Source: Isoetes taiwanensis (taxonomy: Eukaryota; Streptophyta; Lycopodiopsida; Isoetales; Isoetaceae). From it: 64,000 bases of DNA. Positions 1 to 11,873 of the stretch are shown here, one piece after another. The notes beneath the pieces were generated by a model, which searched no databases, was not told where the DNA came from, and saw only the letters and a program-made list of their open reading frames with translations. The translations under genes and the position numbers were made by a program. Numbering within the stretch: the stretch's first letter is position 1; the number at the start of each line of letters is the position of its first letter. The stretch spans positions 60,001-124,000 of the forward strand of contig JAJEKV010000279.1 in the NCBI GenBank assembly GCA_021234155.1, given 5' to 3'.

Positions 1-787
1 CGTTTGACAATCTTTTCTGTTTCTTTGCTGCCATTGTTGTCGGAGACAACTATGGGTAATCTGCTTAGAAGTAGATAGAGGAAAGAGTATTCAGATAAAC
101 AACAATCTCTAAAGAAATGGAATTCATTTGTCATGTTTGTAGAATGCACGTACCTAGGGCGACCTCTCTGTTTTCCCATTAGCTGTTTGTTGTGGTAAGA
201 GCTGCAAATAGCGAAAAAAGGGTAGTCGCAATTAAGCTTACGTCTTTGTATTCGGTAGTTGAAATTCGCTAGTTTATGTTTGGAAACCCATCTAGTTTGT
301 GTAATTCTGTTGTTGACTATTGGAAGATGAAAGATTGAATGGGTAACGTCGTACCTCAAAGGTTCGTCCGCCAAGCGACGCTAGATGTAGAGCGAAGCAG
401 TAAGAATGCCTTATGGAGTTCAAGGACGAAATATGATTTGAATCGAATATTTGTTTGATTCATTCTGTGTGAATTGCCGAATAACAGTGTTTGTTTTTTT
501 CCAAAATTAGAAAACCGGCAAATTTGGTCTTATCCATATTTCCCATTTACTTGGAGCTGACACATGTATGTGGAATGCATAGGGACAATGTCAATGAATC
601 AAAACAGTTGGAATCAAAGCATTTATATAGTAGGAATTGTGCGCATATTGTAGCTGAGATAAATTGTTTGGGCAATTTGACTGTAAGCTAAAGAACTCTA
701 TATATTGATATTTTACAAAGCTGATATTTCACAAAGTTGATTCTGTACATATTTTTGTTTTTGAGAATATACACACACCAAACGACT
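1..787. other. Intergenic, nothing recognised
   Basis: AT-rich sequence with only short chance reading frames on both strands. I see no domain, RNA gene or clear repeat here. Confidence 0.5.
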
Positions 788-1162
788 CTATGCCTCCTGA
801 TTTCGGCATGCTCGTCTTAAATTGGTCTCTGTGTCCATGATCTTCAAGCATTTCTTCAGCTTTTTTAATATTACAATCATTTGTTCCAGTCGAACAAATG
901 TGTAATGAAAGCCTGATGCAATATTCTCTCCGTGCATGAAATATTGTTCAGACATCTGGTTGAGGTCGCCACAGAGCAAGCCTATCTCATCAGCTAGTTG
1001 ATCTGCTCTCATTCGAGCAAGCTGTGTGGGTGTATGAGCACGTCCGAAAGGGGGTCTTTCGAAATCTGGTACTTCTATTTGGCGCCTTTCCTCCAGATGT
1101 GTTGCATCTTCAGTATCTGTTAACACGTTAAGAAAATGAGTAGGTCGTTTGAACCGTTCCAT
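788..1162 (-). CDS. Hypothetical protein, 124 aa
   Basis: An open frame of 124 codons starts at an ATG at 1162 and ends at 788. The product is mixed charged and looks alpha-helical. It has an acidic/basic N-terminal third, a central stretch rich in Leu, Ala and Asp, and a Lys/Leu-rich segment (VILKKLKKCLKIMD) near the C-terminus that could form a helix or coiled coil. No signal peptide, membrane segment or known catalytic motif is visible. It lies on the same strand as, and about 1.8 kb downstream of, the last RPA1-like exon I could place. It could be a separate small gene, the last exon of a longer gene, or a relic. I do not recognise the family. The length and composition are better than chance for this AT-rich DNA, but no splice partner was found. 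Confidence 0.35.
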   Translation of the reverse strand: MERFKRPTHFLNVLTDTEDATHLEERRQIEVPDFERPPFGRAHTPTQLARMRADQLADEIGLLCGDLNQMSEQYFMHGENIASGFHYTFVRLEQMIVILKKLKKCLKIMDTETNLRRACRNQEA

Positions 1163-2939
1163 ACAAAGATGTTACCTCCAGGGTCGAGGTTCTCATTTCA
1201 TTATCCCCCGACGTTTTCATAAACCGTTATTCATATTGGTCTTTGTTCAAATTCATTTGGAGGTTAGTCTCTCATATTGATAACCGATTCTATCTACAGT
1301 TTCAACAGCTTTTATGCCCGCAGCATGAAGACAGTAATCGTGAGAGGCAGCCAAGTGTTGCTAGATTTACACTTGTCGTCATCAAGGAAAGGAAGCCTTT
1401 GCCTTCGTTTTGGTGGAAAATACGTCTATGTTTCATACCTGCATGTATGAAAGTTTTTACCTTTGAATCTCGGTTTCGGAGATCGAACAATTAAGGGAAG
1501 TGAAAGCATTTACAATGACGACGGTGGAAGAAGTGTTTAAGCTTAAGGGCATTTTAATTCCAAAATTGTGTAATGGACATCAGAGTGTAACATCATGCAC
1601 TCCGAAAATATTATCACGTGTTTGCTCAGTGCTTAAATTGAGGTCTATGGTTTTATATGTTATTGGTGTTTTAACGTATCATATGAATGGTAGTAGTATT
1701 TCTAGGTTAAGCAAATTAAAGCTGCCACCAATTATAACCGAGATGTTTGCATGTAGAATTTAAACACGGCCTTCTAAACTTCACCTTAGATATTCGACCA
1801 TTTTGCCTACTTTTTACAATGGAACTAACAAACTTGTGTGTAATACAATTTGCAGGGAACTGTCTGCTTGAATTCCTCTTCTTAGGAAGGAAGACAGAGG
1901 TTTCTAATACTACCAGTGCCGTTTAAATTCTGTTATTGAATACCAGCTCTGGAAGGCCAAATTAGAAGGGAAATTTTGCAATTGCCATGCCAAGCCATCG
2001 CCAAGTTAAAAGGGAAATCGATTAGACATCTCATGGCAAAGTCGCATGGAACTGCGCTGGAAATGATTGTTAGCAATTTTGCAGATAAGCATGCATCTAA
2101 GACGAGGCAGGCTCTGAAAAGCATTGTTCGAATTTAAAGGTTGGAAGCGCTATCCTTCTCTCATAAGCTGATTTGGACAGTGCTAACTTTGATGACAATC
2201 CCATGCGCTGTTTGTTAGACATTAGGTGGAAAGGCATGCATGCTTTCTTAAAAATGTGCCTAATTTTACTCCATCCGGATGTGGTTCTGCTCATCTAGTC
2301 CTGAAGGGCTTCAGGAAGAACTAAAGCGTTAGAGCGTTCTTGCAAAGAAAGGGCGGAACTAAACTTGCAAAAGACAAAAGTGATTATCTTTAACACCTTC
2401 TAGAAGGGAATAAAACATGTTTAACAGCAAGTCATTAAAACTGTGACGGTTAAGACAGTGAAATACATTTATGAATGTGTGACTTGAAATAATGTAACAC
2501 ACTAAGAGTTGCCATCCTGGCAGTCATCTATTTTCCCATTTGAAGGTCAACATTTTTCTCTCACAAAGCATAATTCTCTGTTTTCAGAATCTCTATGAGG
2601 TTTTTAAGCGCTAATTATCATTTATACTTGCGCTTGATCTTTCTCAACTGTTCAAAGCATTAAATTAAGTTCCACGACCATCGTGACGGGGAACCATATC
2701 GAATAGCGATCCTTTGTTTGACTGATTCATGTACATTGCTTGAATGGCGCTTAAGCGGAAGATTTTTGGGAGCCACATGACTCTCTTCAATTTGGCGGGT
2801 ACATTCTTTCATTATGATCCATTTGCATGTCAATGCATAACAATTATTGAATCAAATGTTTGAAACTCCAAACCTTCACACTACATTGAAATGTTGTTGT
2901 ATCGAATGCAATCTTTCAACTTTCAAGATTTTACACTAC
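1163..2939. other. Intergenic, no convincing gene
   Basis: Mostly AT-rich sequence. A plus-strand frame near 2005-2139 reads as a plausible Lys-rich helical peptide ending in a stop, but it has neighbouring stops and no recognisable domain. The C-terminal exons expected for the RPA1-like gene should lie between about 2.5 and 2.93 kb on the minus strand. I could not place them: only a short open stretch around 2690-2830 was found, without a convincing match. Confidence 0.4.
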
Positions 2940-5900
2940 CTGAAATCTTATCTTATACAGCTCATCGGCAGTACATTCAAGGATCTTGGTTGCTTCCTCA
3001 TTGAATGCAGTTGCCCATGCCTCTGCTGTTGAATCTGTCAGCCGCATCGATATAACATACCTGCAGAAGTTCATCAAGAAATCATAATCGTCTTTAACAT
3101 GATAATCTTATATGCATATAAAAAATAACTATAAACTACAACCACGAAAGACATATTCTTAAAGAGAAGAATCAAAGAAGACTCTCTAGAATAGTCTTTA
3201 TTCTTCTATACACATGAAAAGGTCTTCATTATGGTTTAGGATTGCGTCCATTCAAGACTGCCTTAGCTGTCTTTTCTCACCATATTTGATATCTGAAAGG
3301 AAAGGGCCATCAAGATTCAAGGTATCGGTCATGTTGGGCGCATCTTCTTCTTCATTTAACCTGGCTACATCATTAAAGCACCATCCGAGCTAACTATTAG
3401 CAGTTTTAGACCAAACCCAATGTCAATAAAGCAACAAAAATGTTTTCTATATACAAAAGAGGGTAGACGAAAATATCTGAAATCATAATTTTACATGATC
3501 TATTTGAACAGATAACATTAACAAAGACAGATAGTTACAAAGGGCAACATAGGAATCAATTCATCAAGTAATGATATCAATACGAAAGCCATGACAGAGG
3601 CACTGAACAGATCTATTTGAACAGACAACATTAACAAAGACAGATAGTTACAAAGGGCAGCATAGGAATCAATTCATCAAGTAATGATATCAATATGAAA
3701 GCCATGACAGAGGCAGTGATGACTACTTGTGGCATTATAACCTTACTAACTGTGGCCAAGATAGTATTATGCAGAAAAAAACCTGTGCATAATGCAGATA
3801 ATGAAACCTGTCATGCCTGCCTATGAGGATTAGACGGTCTACCACTAAGATTCGCATATGAGAAATTAGAAATTGCAACAGAAGGGTTGAAATTGCCTTG
3901 AATGGGTTTATACGAATGTTGGAACAGACTGGAGCGAATAACACAATCTATGAAGCAATTTGTATAGTGAAGACATTGCAGCAAACAACACAAGGTATGA
4001 AGCAACTTGTGGCAGATGTGGCACCTATGGCCAACATAAACCATGTTAACATAGTACGGTTATCTGATTTTGCATAAAAAACCAGAACCAGATGTTGATG
4101 TATGATTCCATGTGTAATGGCTCAGTGAATCACTAGTTATTTGGTGATAATAAGAAAAACGGAATTTTAGATTGGGGGACTAGAGCTGAGAACCCATTAT
4201 TTGCATGAAGATTGCAGAGAACCCATTATTCATCTACATGTGAGGCCTCAGAACATACTGTTGCATGAAAAAATGGTACCAAACTGGTGGATTTTGCCAT
4301 GCCAAAGCAGATGGATAGAGATGTTAGTCAAGTGGTGACATGTGTTCGAATTTCCCTAAATGAGTCTCAACTGGATGTAGGTCACATATCCCTGCAGCAA
4401 ATTCGCAATTACAGTGGCAAGCAAAATACTATCTGATGTTCTTTTCTATAAATGTGGCCTATCAAGATGTATGTAGAAAGGCTCAGTAATCTACAACTAA
4501 GAAGGCCACCTCTCTTCATAGATGAACTCCAGTTCAACGTAAACAAAATTAATAGTCTACTTTTCTCTGCCACATTGTTGCAAGAACACATTGAACATAT
4601 CTCATGTGCCAAACTGATGGCCCTTTAACTTACCTCTGAACTCTCCCAACAAATATAAACTTGCATGCACACGTCATGCTACATTTTTCTACGACAAACA
4701 GAATACCAACTCTTACCTTTTCAAAATCCCCACATGTTTCTGGCATGCTTGGCACCAGAATCCATCGTCTTGTCTCACAGCTTTCTTCAAACATACATTG
4801 CAAGCGTCGTACCACATTGTCTGATCTCCATTAATATAGCTTATATACGCCCTCACATTGAAATAGCAGGGCTTCACAAACAAATGTTTTCATCCTTAAA
4901 ACTAGTTAACAGTAAAATTCACTGTCAACAATTTGAATAATACCTTATCAACTCCAACAGAAGGTAGGCAGATATTTGCCAGAAATGCTCGATCGTTATA
5001 CATTGTCGTAGCTTCCAACATGGGCCGTCGGTATGTCAAACCTAGTCCAACAGGTGTACATGCCATAGTTTTCCCACGATCCACATACCTATGTAGACAC
5101 ACAGACAACAATGCAATTAGTCATACTTTCCAACATGCAAAAAATGCCTGACAAAATACTCATACACTTACCATGAATGTAGCTCTTCTCCAGCGCAATT
5201 ATGCGGATTTATTTCTACTACACTATCGCTTGTTGTTGATAGAGAAACACCTGCACGAAATTATAGTTGCATTATCTGCCTTTATATTGAAGCTAAACCA
5301 TGAAATCTATTTAACAACCTGAATAGTCACTCGCATGCAGTGCCGTAATTATCACGACTGGGCGTTCACCAACCATTTCGTATAATGTCTGTCCCTCTTT
5401 GACAGCCAAGTTGTTCCAAAGCGTGACTCTCACAGTTCGCATGCTGTAAATTTTGCTTATTCTTTACATCTGCTATCTTGCTACTTATCATCAATTTAAT
5501 TTGCACTACAATACCTCTGGTCCTCAACAGTGATATCGCGTTTGGGTATCTCTCGGCCATCAAATTTTCTACGGATACTCGTTGCACTAGATACATCACA
5601 AACAACAGCAACAATATCTGCTTACACATCAAACAGGTACATCAATCATATTCTGCACAATTCGCATAAGAACACAGTTTATCTATACAATTTTTACCTA
5701 CTAGGTTCCGTGTGTTTACAAACTGTTGCAATTCGCCAATCTTAACAAAACTTGAACTTGTTGAAGCTATCTGATCTGTGTTCTCCAAACTATCTTCACA
5801 GGCTTCTACTGTAGACTGCAAGCTAAGCGTCAATTCATAATCATTCTTCACAGTGGAGTATCGTTTGTTAGCAAAATGGATCCTGCCTTTTGAGATGTAA

Positions 5901-6258
5901 TAACTCTGCACATATAATACACCTCTTATTAGCTGAATATACAGTAATTAGTAACTCCATAGATCCTACAAATAATATTACCCTTCCTACTTCAAACTGT
6001 TTATATAATACTCTCGCTGCTTCATCAAACATACATGCCTGAATCTCGGTTCCCTGTGATCCAACCAAGTGAATTCCTATCCAATAGTTGACATACAAAC
6101 TCAAACCAGCAACTTACATCTTCATCGGCCAACTCAATATGGAAGACGTTTCCTGCACCACGAGCATTTGTGTATGACCTCAAAGGCCCCTTCCTTGTCA
6201 CACGGGCCTTTATTGTCCAATTTGTCTCATATGGACTCAACTGCACTATGGGCAACAC
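2940..6258 (-). CDS. Replication protein A large-subunit-like gene (RPA1/RPA70), partial
   Basis: RPA1 binds single-stranded DNA in the nucleus during replication, repair and recombination. Nine minus-strand exons chain in phase: 6258-6118, 6053-5982, 5905-5698, 5617-5515, 5443-5319, 5250-5172, 5088-4944, 4871-4717 and 3060-2940, all with GT-AG junctions, giving about 383 residues. The first exon opens with LPIVQLSPYETNWTIKARVT, the typical start of DNA-binding domain A. Exon 4 carries IRRKFDGREIPKRDITVEDQ and exon 5 RVTLWNNLA, typical of domain B. Exon 8 has the domain C zinc-ribbon cysteines CNVC and CQAC, and exon 9 has the following YVISMRLTDST and CTADEL. The intron before exon 9 is about 1.65 kb and holds a tandem duplication. 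No N-terminal protein-interaction domain, no in-frame ATG before exon 1 (an in-frame TGA lies six codons upstream) and no confident C-terminal exon were found. It is either a gene with distant or unrecognised ends, or a truncated paralogue. Confidence 0.85.
3497..3716. repeat. Two-copy tandem duplication, period about 113 bp
   Basis: Two copies, starting at 3497 and 3610, are nearly identical, differing at a handful of bases (for example GATAACATT versus GACAACATT). They lie inside the long eighth intron of the RPA1-like gene. The low divergence suggests a recent local duplication. Confidence 0.9.
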
Positions 6259-6262
6259 TCTC

Positions 6263-6475
6263 TTATGTTCTCCGTATCATCCATATCCCCACCCATGTCC
6301 ACACAGCTGCCAGACCCCCAGCTTCAAGCTCGGCCGACCTCTCCTCAGCCGCTATGCACACACCTGCCAGACCCCCAGCTTCAACCTCGGCCGACCTCTC
6401 CTCAGCCGCTATTTCGTCCGCCCTCCTATCGCCTCCGCCAAAAGACTCTCCCACGGACTCACCGCAAGCGAACAC
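6263..6475 (-). other. Short low-complexity frame 5' of the RPA1-like gene, with 57-bp tandem repeat
   Basis: A 70-codon minus-strand frame starts at an ATG at 6475 and is rich in Ala, Glu and Gly. It contains a duplicated block because the DNA at 6306-6412 is a 57-bp tandem repeat (copies start at about 6307 and 6364). The frame ends in a stop just before the first RPA1-like exon and is out of phase with it. It may be 5' UTR, an upstream frame, or a lost N-terminal exon. Nothing decides between these. Confidence 0.3.
6306..6412. repeat. 57-bp tandem duplication, GC-rich
   Basis: Two adjacent near-identical copies of a Pro/Ser-coding-looking GC-rich unit stand out in an otherwise AT-rich region. 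They lie just upstream of the RPA1-like exons. Confidence 0.85.
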
Positions 6476-6924
6476 CCGGAAATGCTTATTCCGGCGCTAA
6501 AAATAGATATAGATAATTCGAAATGGCCCTTTTCGTAACCGGGTTTTTTTCTAATAATTTTATATATAGGAAAGATAAGACAAAATACATGATACTATAA
6601 GTGCATTATTATACTATATGTGTTGACATTATGAATGATTTTATTATAGCAATACATGTGATCCTACAACTGACAATATTATACAATTGTGAGGACAAAA
6701 TGCATGATACTATATGTGATGCGAAAACTGATACTATTATGCCACCGCAATGCCATAAAAAATGATAGTACAACTGTTACTATTGGTGATGCTACAAGTG
6801 ACGATATAGATGACGCGATATCATCAACAGCTACCGTCATTTATTATGCCAAAAACTAAAAAATTTGAATGTGCAATTTTAAACAAATAAATGATGGAAC
6901 TAGTGACTTAGATTGCTTATTCTC
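6413..6924. other. Intergenic AT-rich sequence
   Basis: Very AT-rich, with repeated short phrases such as ATGATACTATA and variants around 6590-6800. No gene seen. Confidence 0.5.
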
Positions 6925-8974
6925 TTATAGTGTTACCATGGAGTCACAAGAGTTGACGTAGCATCCTTGCCAGGAGAACTACGCCCGGTGTCACAGAGCA
7001 CAAGAATACCACATAGAACACAGATGAACATGAGCATGCCGGAGCAACCTAGGTCACCGGACCTAGAAGCCCGACCCCCGAGGATCCAAAAGACATCAAA
7101 ATACGAAGACAACAGTGGAACAATGCAAAGATCAAGACATGCGATATTCATTAGATCATTTACTACTACTACTACATGTGCCTAGATCATACTCTGCCCC
7201 TTGCTGAAGTTGCCCATACATGTTGAAATAGCTTGCTACAATATAGTAAATACAAAACACCTCAGGTTATCCATTCCCCACCATAAGGAATGCAACCTTG
7301 ATAGAATCCATTAGACATTAACTTACCATATTTTCCTTCATGTAATTCCCTTGCCAAACTTATTCATACATCCTATGCCATGTCGAGGTAGCAACTCAGT
7401 GATGAAGACCTTGGTAGCAATCCAACATGTTGAGGAAGTCACAAGCCTGGCTGTCATACTTCATCTGTTACGTCAACAGTGCTCCATGCCGTAGCCGTAC
7501 TCAAAAGCCCCCATAAGCTTCCTATGACCCTCTTGGTTAAACTGCTCAATCCCATATCATGCTTACTTCAAAAGTTCTCAACAAAGGCTCCATGCCATAG
7601 TCGTACTCAAAAGCCCCCATAAGCTTCCTATGACCCTCTTGGTCAAACTGCTCAATCCCATATCATGCTTACTTCAAAAGTTCTATCTCAATAGTTACAA
7701 TTCAATCATTAGCTATGATTTTAATATATTTTACTATAAACCTACTTTCCATAGCAAAGAGATTTAAACATGCAACTAATGAAAAATCCCAAGACCCAGC
7801 ACTTAAGAATCAATATACCATGATGATAGCAACTGCATGTAATCCTTGCCACATTATTTTGAATCATAGCTCCACCTTTAGGAGCCAAAACAACACAGAT
7901 GGCACAATTCTTAAGCTTCATGCTCAATTTACTGATTAGCTACCCAGATGCTTATATTCTCCTTTACTTCTGTCAAGGAGGATCTACTTAAGAGCCATTT
8001 CAAAGGTAAATCCGTCAGGTTCTTTACCATTTTAGAGTTATTAATCCTTATATTTTTCATTATTTAATTAGATTACAGTCATTCAAAATAATGCATTTTC
8101 TTACTATCACAGGCAGTCTTCACTGATTCCATCCACATGCAAGGCAACTGATGCCCATCCCAATGGTTTATTTCTTATTTAACTCCTTAGATTAGCACAA
8201 AATACTAAACCAAAGCAACATAGAGAAAAGTCAATCAAACAAATATAGACAACAGAAAATGGAACGCGATTGATTAGTTGTAAAAGTTGTAGACGTCCAA
8301 CAAAGAAGGTTCAAGACATGCCAAATCTGTTGATTCAAGCCTATATCGGCACTTCCCAAGCATTTTCAGGCCTTCTTGCCTCAGAATCAGCCCTTCCAAA
8401 TACGTTGTACTCACTAGTTATCTTCCGTAGCCTTACGAGCCTCCAACAAATTCATAATTTATCATATTTGCATGCAAAAATCATGTACAGACTAATCATG
8501 GCAACTCATAGCATCTCAATTGATCAATAGAAAAACCCCACCTAAGAATTTGTTCATGCATAGACCTCTGGACCCTTTCTCGTTGCTTGCACCTCAAAAG
8601 ATCGGCTTCTCGCTCCAAGAATCAGAATGCAGAAGAACATATATAGTACAGTCAATTCTGATGCAACGTCACAATTTCTGTCATATTTTTCTCATAGGGA
8701 TGAGTTTCGGCCTGATCAGACCCAATCCAGAAAGCTTACTTCAAAATATTTATAGCACAAGAAAAATCACCTAAAAAGGATCTCGAGTTGCTGAGATGTG
8801 ATGCTTTAAAGATCGGGCTCTAAAACTGCCCAGAATTGCTCCCTCCTTCATGCTCTGCAACAATCATTTTTTCAAACAGACAAAACCCTGAACTCATGTT
8901 GTATACATCTTATGCATGTGTACATATGTACATAAGTACGTATACTGGCCCATCAAGTGCCCAGGTCTGTTACA
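6925..8974 (-). mobile_element. Decayed LTR-like fragment, copy 1
   Basis: This stretch is a diverged copy of 20155-22135. Shared blocks include the GGAGAACTACGCCCGGTGTC segment (about 6974 and 20209), an AACTTACCATA block, and the terminal AAGTGCCCAGGTCTGTTACA-type end (8955-8974, compared with 22116-22135). The left terminus of the better copy (TGTGACGAG) is missing, so this one is truncated. It contains no coding domain. By comparison with copy 2 it should be read on the minus strand, beginning TGTAAC at 8974. The insertion is old, as indels and substitutions are frequent. Confidence 0.65.
7481..7684. repeat. 106-bp tandem duplication inside LTR-like copy 1
   Basis: Copies start at 7481 and 7587 and share the phrase AAGCTTCCTATGACCCTCTT among others. 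Only a few mismatches separate them, so the duplication happened after the element inserted. Confidence 0.9.
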
Positions 8975-10983
8975 TTTTATTCCATTACTTCTTTGCCAAT
9001 ATTTCTTGTATACCTTATTTTCTTAGCAGCATATCACGCCATTTCATTCGGCAGCGAAAACATAGCTTTTAGTATATATCGCAAAGCAGGAGATGACATG
9101 CAAAGGAAACAGAGTAGAGGATGCAGTGGATGCAAAGTCCACATTTGATCTAAGGCAAATCTAATTCTTCCCCTTATACTCCGATATCCGACTCCAATCC
9201 AAGCTTCTGGGAATTCGAGAATTTTAGAAACAAGAAACGAGATGCAATCAAGAACTTACAAGAATCCCTGCCATACCGAAACTCTGCTTGCGAGCAGCGT
9301 TGGAAAAACCTCTTTCCTCCTATCGGAAAATTTCCTGTAGATTTCACACTCAATCGGAAATTATAATCTTGAATCGGATCGTTCCTGCAAACAAAATTCA
9401 TAACCGGATCCCAAAAAAAAAAAAAGATTAAAGTATACTATAATCAATTATTGCCACTATTCACCAAGTACTCAAAAAGCGGTAGTAAATCAAACAATAA
9501 CGAGAATAAATTATTGGATGCTAGAAAGCAAGAATTAACATAGAGGAAAGGAAGAAAGTGAGCCATAGTAGTTTATTTGGAAGTAGATGGGCTTGTTGGG
9601 ACCTCGGCACAATAGTGATAACTTACATCACACTACAGATGTGGATTACCTCGAAAGGGATGGGGACATATTTAATCAATATAAGTATTTTCATTCAATG
9701 GGTTCTAAAAATGCTAAGAATGCAGTAACATTGGCTTTATCAAATGTTTGCAATACAAAATACAAAAAAGGGATAAAAAGAATATAGAGAGAGGGATTAC
9801 CTTTGAGACAGTAATAGTCGATTGATCTTAGTTAAACCGTGTACTGTAGTTGCAGCTTTAAAGTGACGAGTTTTGATTTTCATGAAGCTTGCTAGGCAAC
9901 CTGTGTGCATCAATAGCTTATAAGCCAAATCCATTTGTCTTCATTTCGTGTCTCCATCTCCATTTCCATAGTTTTTTAATACTACTGGAGTTCAAGTTCT
10001 GTGAGCTTCTTGCTGTGAAGGGGCCTAAAATGGTCGGATATTATCTCTGTCTGATTCTACAAACACTTGGCATGCATGAGCCATTTTTTGTTTTCTGTGT
10101 GTCCTAGATATAATGCTTTGCAACGCATTCATAACACTGCTTGGTTAAACAGACAGATCGAGAGCAACACGCCTCAGAACGACATTCACAACACGCATTC
10201 AGAACGACATCAAGAAACCAGAGATATGGAGCAGAGGTCGAAACGAACCTAATGAAGTAAATCTGTCATAGTAAATCTGAACCCAATAAACGAAGCATTT
10301 TGGGAAAGAGAGAAATTTCAAGAGAAGATCTGCCTGAACCTGGTTCCCGGTGCCACACAGCCCTTATCGAATCTCATGGCCATGCTCGTCTGATACTCTG
10401 ATAACCTGATTCATCTCATCAACCATGGTGCAGACCTGCCATTACAGAGAATCGTTGGAGAAGGAAAAGGAGCTTTTTGTTTCCCTCCGCCCAAAATGCA
10501 TTAAAATTTTTGCATTAATTTTTTGCAGCAGGGGTGGGATTTCCGATGGGCGACGATTCGATTTGTTATTACAAACACACATACAAATTTGTTGCAACTA
10601 CAACAGAACACAAGATGTAGTGTAGTAAGTGCCGGTTTGCAGTTTTGCTGTCAGCAATATTCTGGAAATCACTATTTTTTGAGCGGAAGGTCTTCCGCCA
10701 CTCTACCACGCTGGACGAAGAATTGGCAATTTAAAACGACATATTTGCCTCTGCCCCGGAGTTTCCCCAACGCTGCTTGCGAGAATAAGAGAAACCTCAC
10801 CATCGAAAGCGTGAGAGTAGGCAGCGCCCCACGGAAAGGGTTAGCGCCCAAGAATCGACCTCTGGAAGTAGCCACAGAGAAAGAGTTCGAGCAAAAACAG
10901 AGCATCAATTTTGTCCCTTTTTGGACACCTCACGACTACGTACGTCACCGCCAAATAGATGGAAAAAATGACTCCCCGCACTT
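8975..10983. other. Intergenic, no gene recognised
   Basis: Short frames only. The longest open frame (10523-11230, plus strand) has no recognisable domain and runs through the inverted repeat at 11 kb, so I treat it as chance. A poly-A run lies at about 9413. Confidence 0.45.
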
Positions 10984-11044
10984 ATTACGTGGAGAAATGG
11001 CCATCTGCAGGCCATTACGCGGGATGGCCATTTCTCCACGTAAT
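10984..11044. repeat. Perfect 22-bp inverted repeat (hairpin), 17-bp loop
   Basis: The arm 10984-11005 is the exact reverse complement of 11023-11044. The arms begin ATTACGTGGAGAAATGGCC. Related CGTAATGGCC phrases recur just downstream (11041, 11080, 11755). It lies about 0.8 kb upstream of the phosphatase promoter. Confidence 0.9.
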
Positions 11045-11538
11045 GGTCGCCCTAATGGTCTTGCCCAGGCCCTAATCCCACATAATGGCCTACGAAGTTG
11101 GGTCTCAGATTTTTGTCCATGGTGCATTCTCACGATGACACGTGGCGACAGCCAATATCGCGGAATAGAATTCGGGTCCCCGGATTCCGCTTTACTAGCT
11201 CTTCCAGTTTTTCTTAGTGTTTTCTTTTAGGGTTTTGACCGGCTTGTTTTAGGGTTTCGACCGCCGCAAATTTCTTCAATCAAGAATAGAGCTAGCAGGT
11301 GCCAGATCTTCGCAACTGCCTCGGATCCTCACAGGTAGAAGTATGCCGGAGCTTCGCTTCATGCTTCCGGATCTATTTGCGCACATGATCTGTGCTTCGC
11401 TTCATGCTTCCGGATTTGTTCTTTGCAGATCTATTCTTTGCAGGTTCAGATCTTCGCAAGTCCAGGTGCAAGTGCAGATTCATAGCTTGATCTCGTAGAG
11501 CAGACCTACACAAAAAAATCGATCTCCAACTTCTATAT
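11045..11538. other. Intergenic, upstream region of the phosphatase gene
   Basis: Contains a short internal repeat (TTCGCTTCATGCTTCCGGAT appears twice, near 11353 and 11396) and nothing else recognisable. Confidence 0.5.
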
Positions 11539-11658
11539 TATAGGGGAACTGTAGTTCGTCTGCCATTCTGGCACACGAGAGACCCGCTCTCGGCTACCGC
11601 CGGTCGCGAGGCCCCTCCCTATATGCTGGAATGGCATCTCAACTACAGTTCCCCTATA
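11539..11658. mobile_element. 120-bp miniature inverted-repeat element
   Basis: The terminal 18 bp at 11539-11556 (TATAGGGGAACTGTAGTT) are perfectly inverted at 11641-11658. Imperfect pairing continues inward (TGCCATTC on both arms) around a GC-rich centre. No coding capacity, so a MITE-like foldback element. A target duplication is not obvious. It abuts the duplicated phosphatase promoter. Confidence 0.75.
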
Positions 11659-11707
11659 CAAAAATAAGTTGTGTATCAAATGTCAAATGGTATATAAGTG
11701 ACTAACG

Positions 11708-11715
11708 GGATATCC
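11708..11715 (+). promoter_or_regulatory. P1BS-like site 1 (GGATATCC)
   Basis: Matches GNATATNC, the known binding site of PHR1-type phosphate-starvation transcription factors. Located in the upstream promoter copy. Confidence 0.5.
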
Positions 11716-11832
11716 ATTGTCCGAGGAACGTGGAAAATAAACATAATCCCGCGTAATGGCCCACAGACCGCCATTATTCCTAACAAAAATAAGTTGTGCA
11801 TCGAATGTCAAATGGTATATAAGTGACTAATG

Positions 11833-11840
11833 GGATATCC
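11833..11840 (+). promoter_or_regulatory. P1BS-like site 2 (GGATATCC)
   Basis: The duplicate of site 1 in the downstream promoter copy, again just after a TATA box. Confidence 0.5.
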
Positions 11841-11865
11841 ATTGTCCTAGAAACGTGGAAACTTG

Positions 11866-11873
11866 GCATATCC
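11866..11873 (+). promoter_or_regulatory. P1BS-like site 3 (GCATATCC)
   Basis: A third GNATATNC match, 26 bp after site 2 and outside the duplicated unit. Three matches in 166 bp is well above the chance rate of roughly one per 4 kb for an 8-mer with six fixed positions. Confidence 0.5.

Larger units (their letters stand above)
11658..11862 (+). promoter_or_regulatory. Tandemly duplicated proximal promoter of the phosphatase gene
   Basis: About 75-80 bp is present twice with a 125-bp period (copies start near 11658 and 11783). Each copy holds a TATA-box-like TATATAAG (11691-11698 and 11816-11823), followed 9 bp later by GGATATCC. The second copy leads directly into the presumed 5' UTR. The promoter assignment is inferred from position and the TATA boxes. 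Confidence 0.6.

Noticed and set aside
4630-4680. Possible extra RPA1-like exon reading CKFIFVGRVQ
   Set aside because: The exon at 2940-3060 continues the protein in phase directly from 4717; this stretch would duplicate the same position.
10523-11230. 235-codon plus-strand open frame
   Set aside because: No domain, composition unlike a protein, and it runs through the perfect inverted repeat at 11 kb and non-coding-looking promoter DNA; treated as chance.
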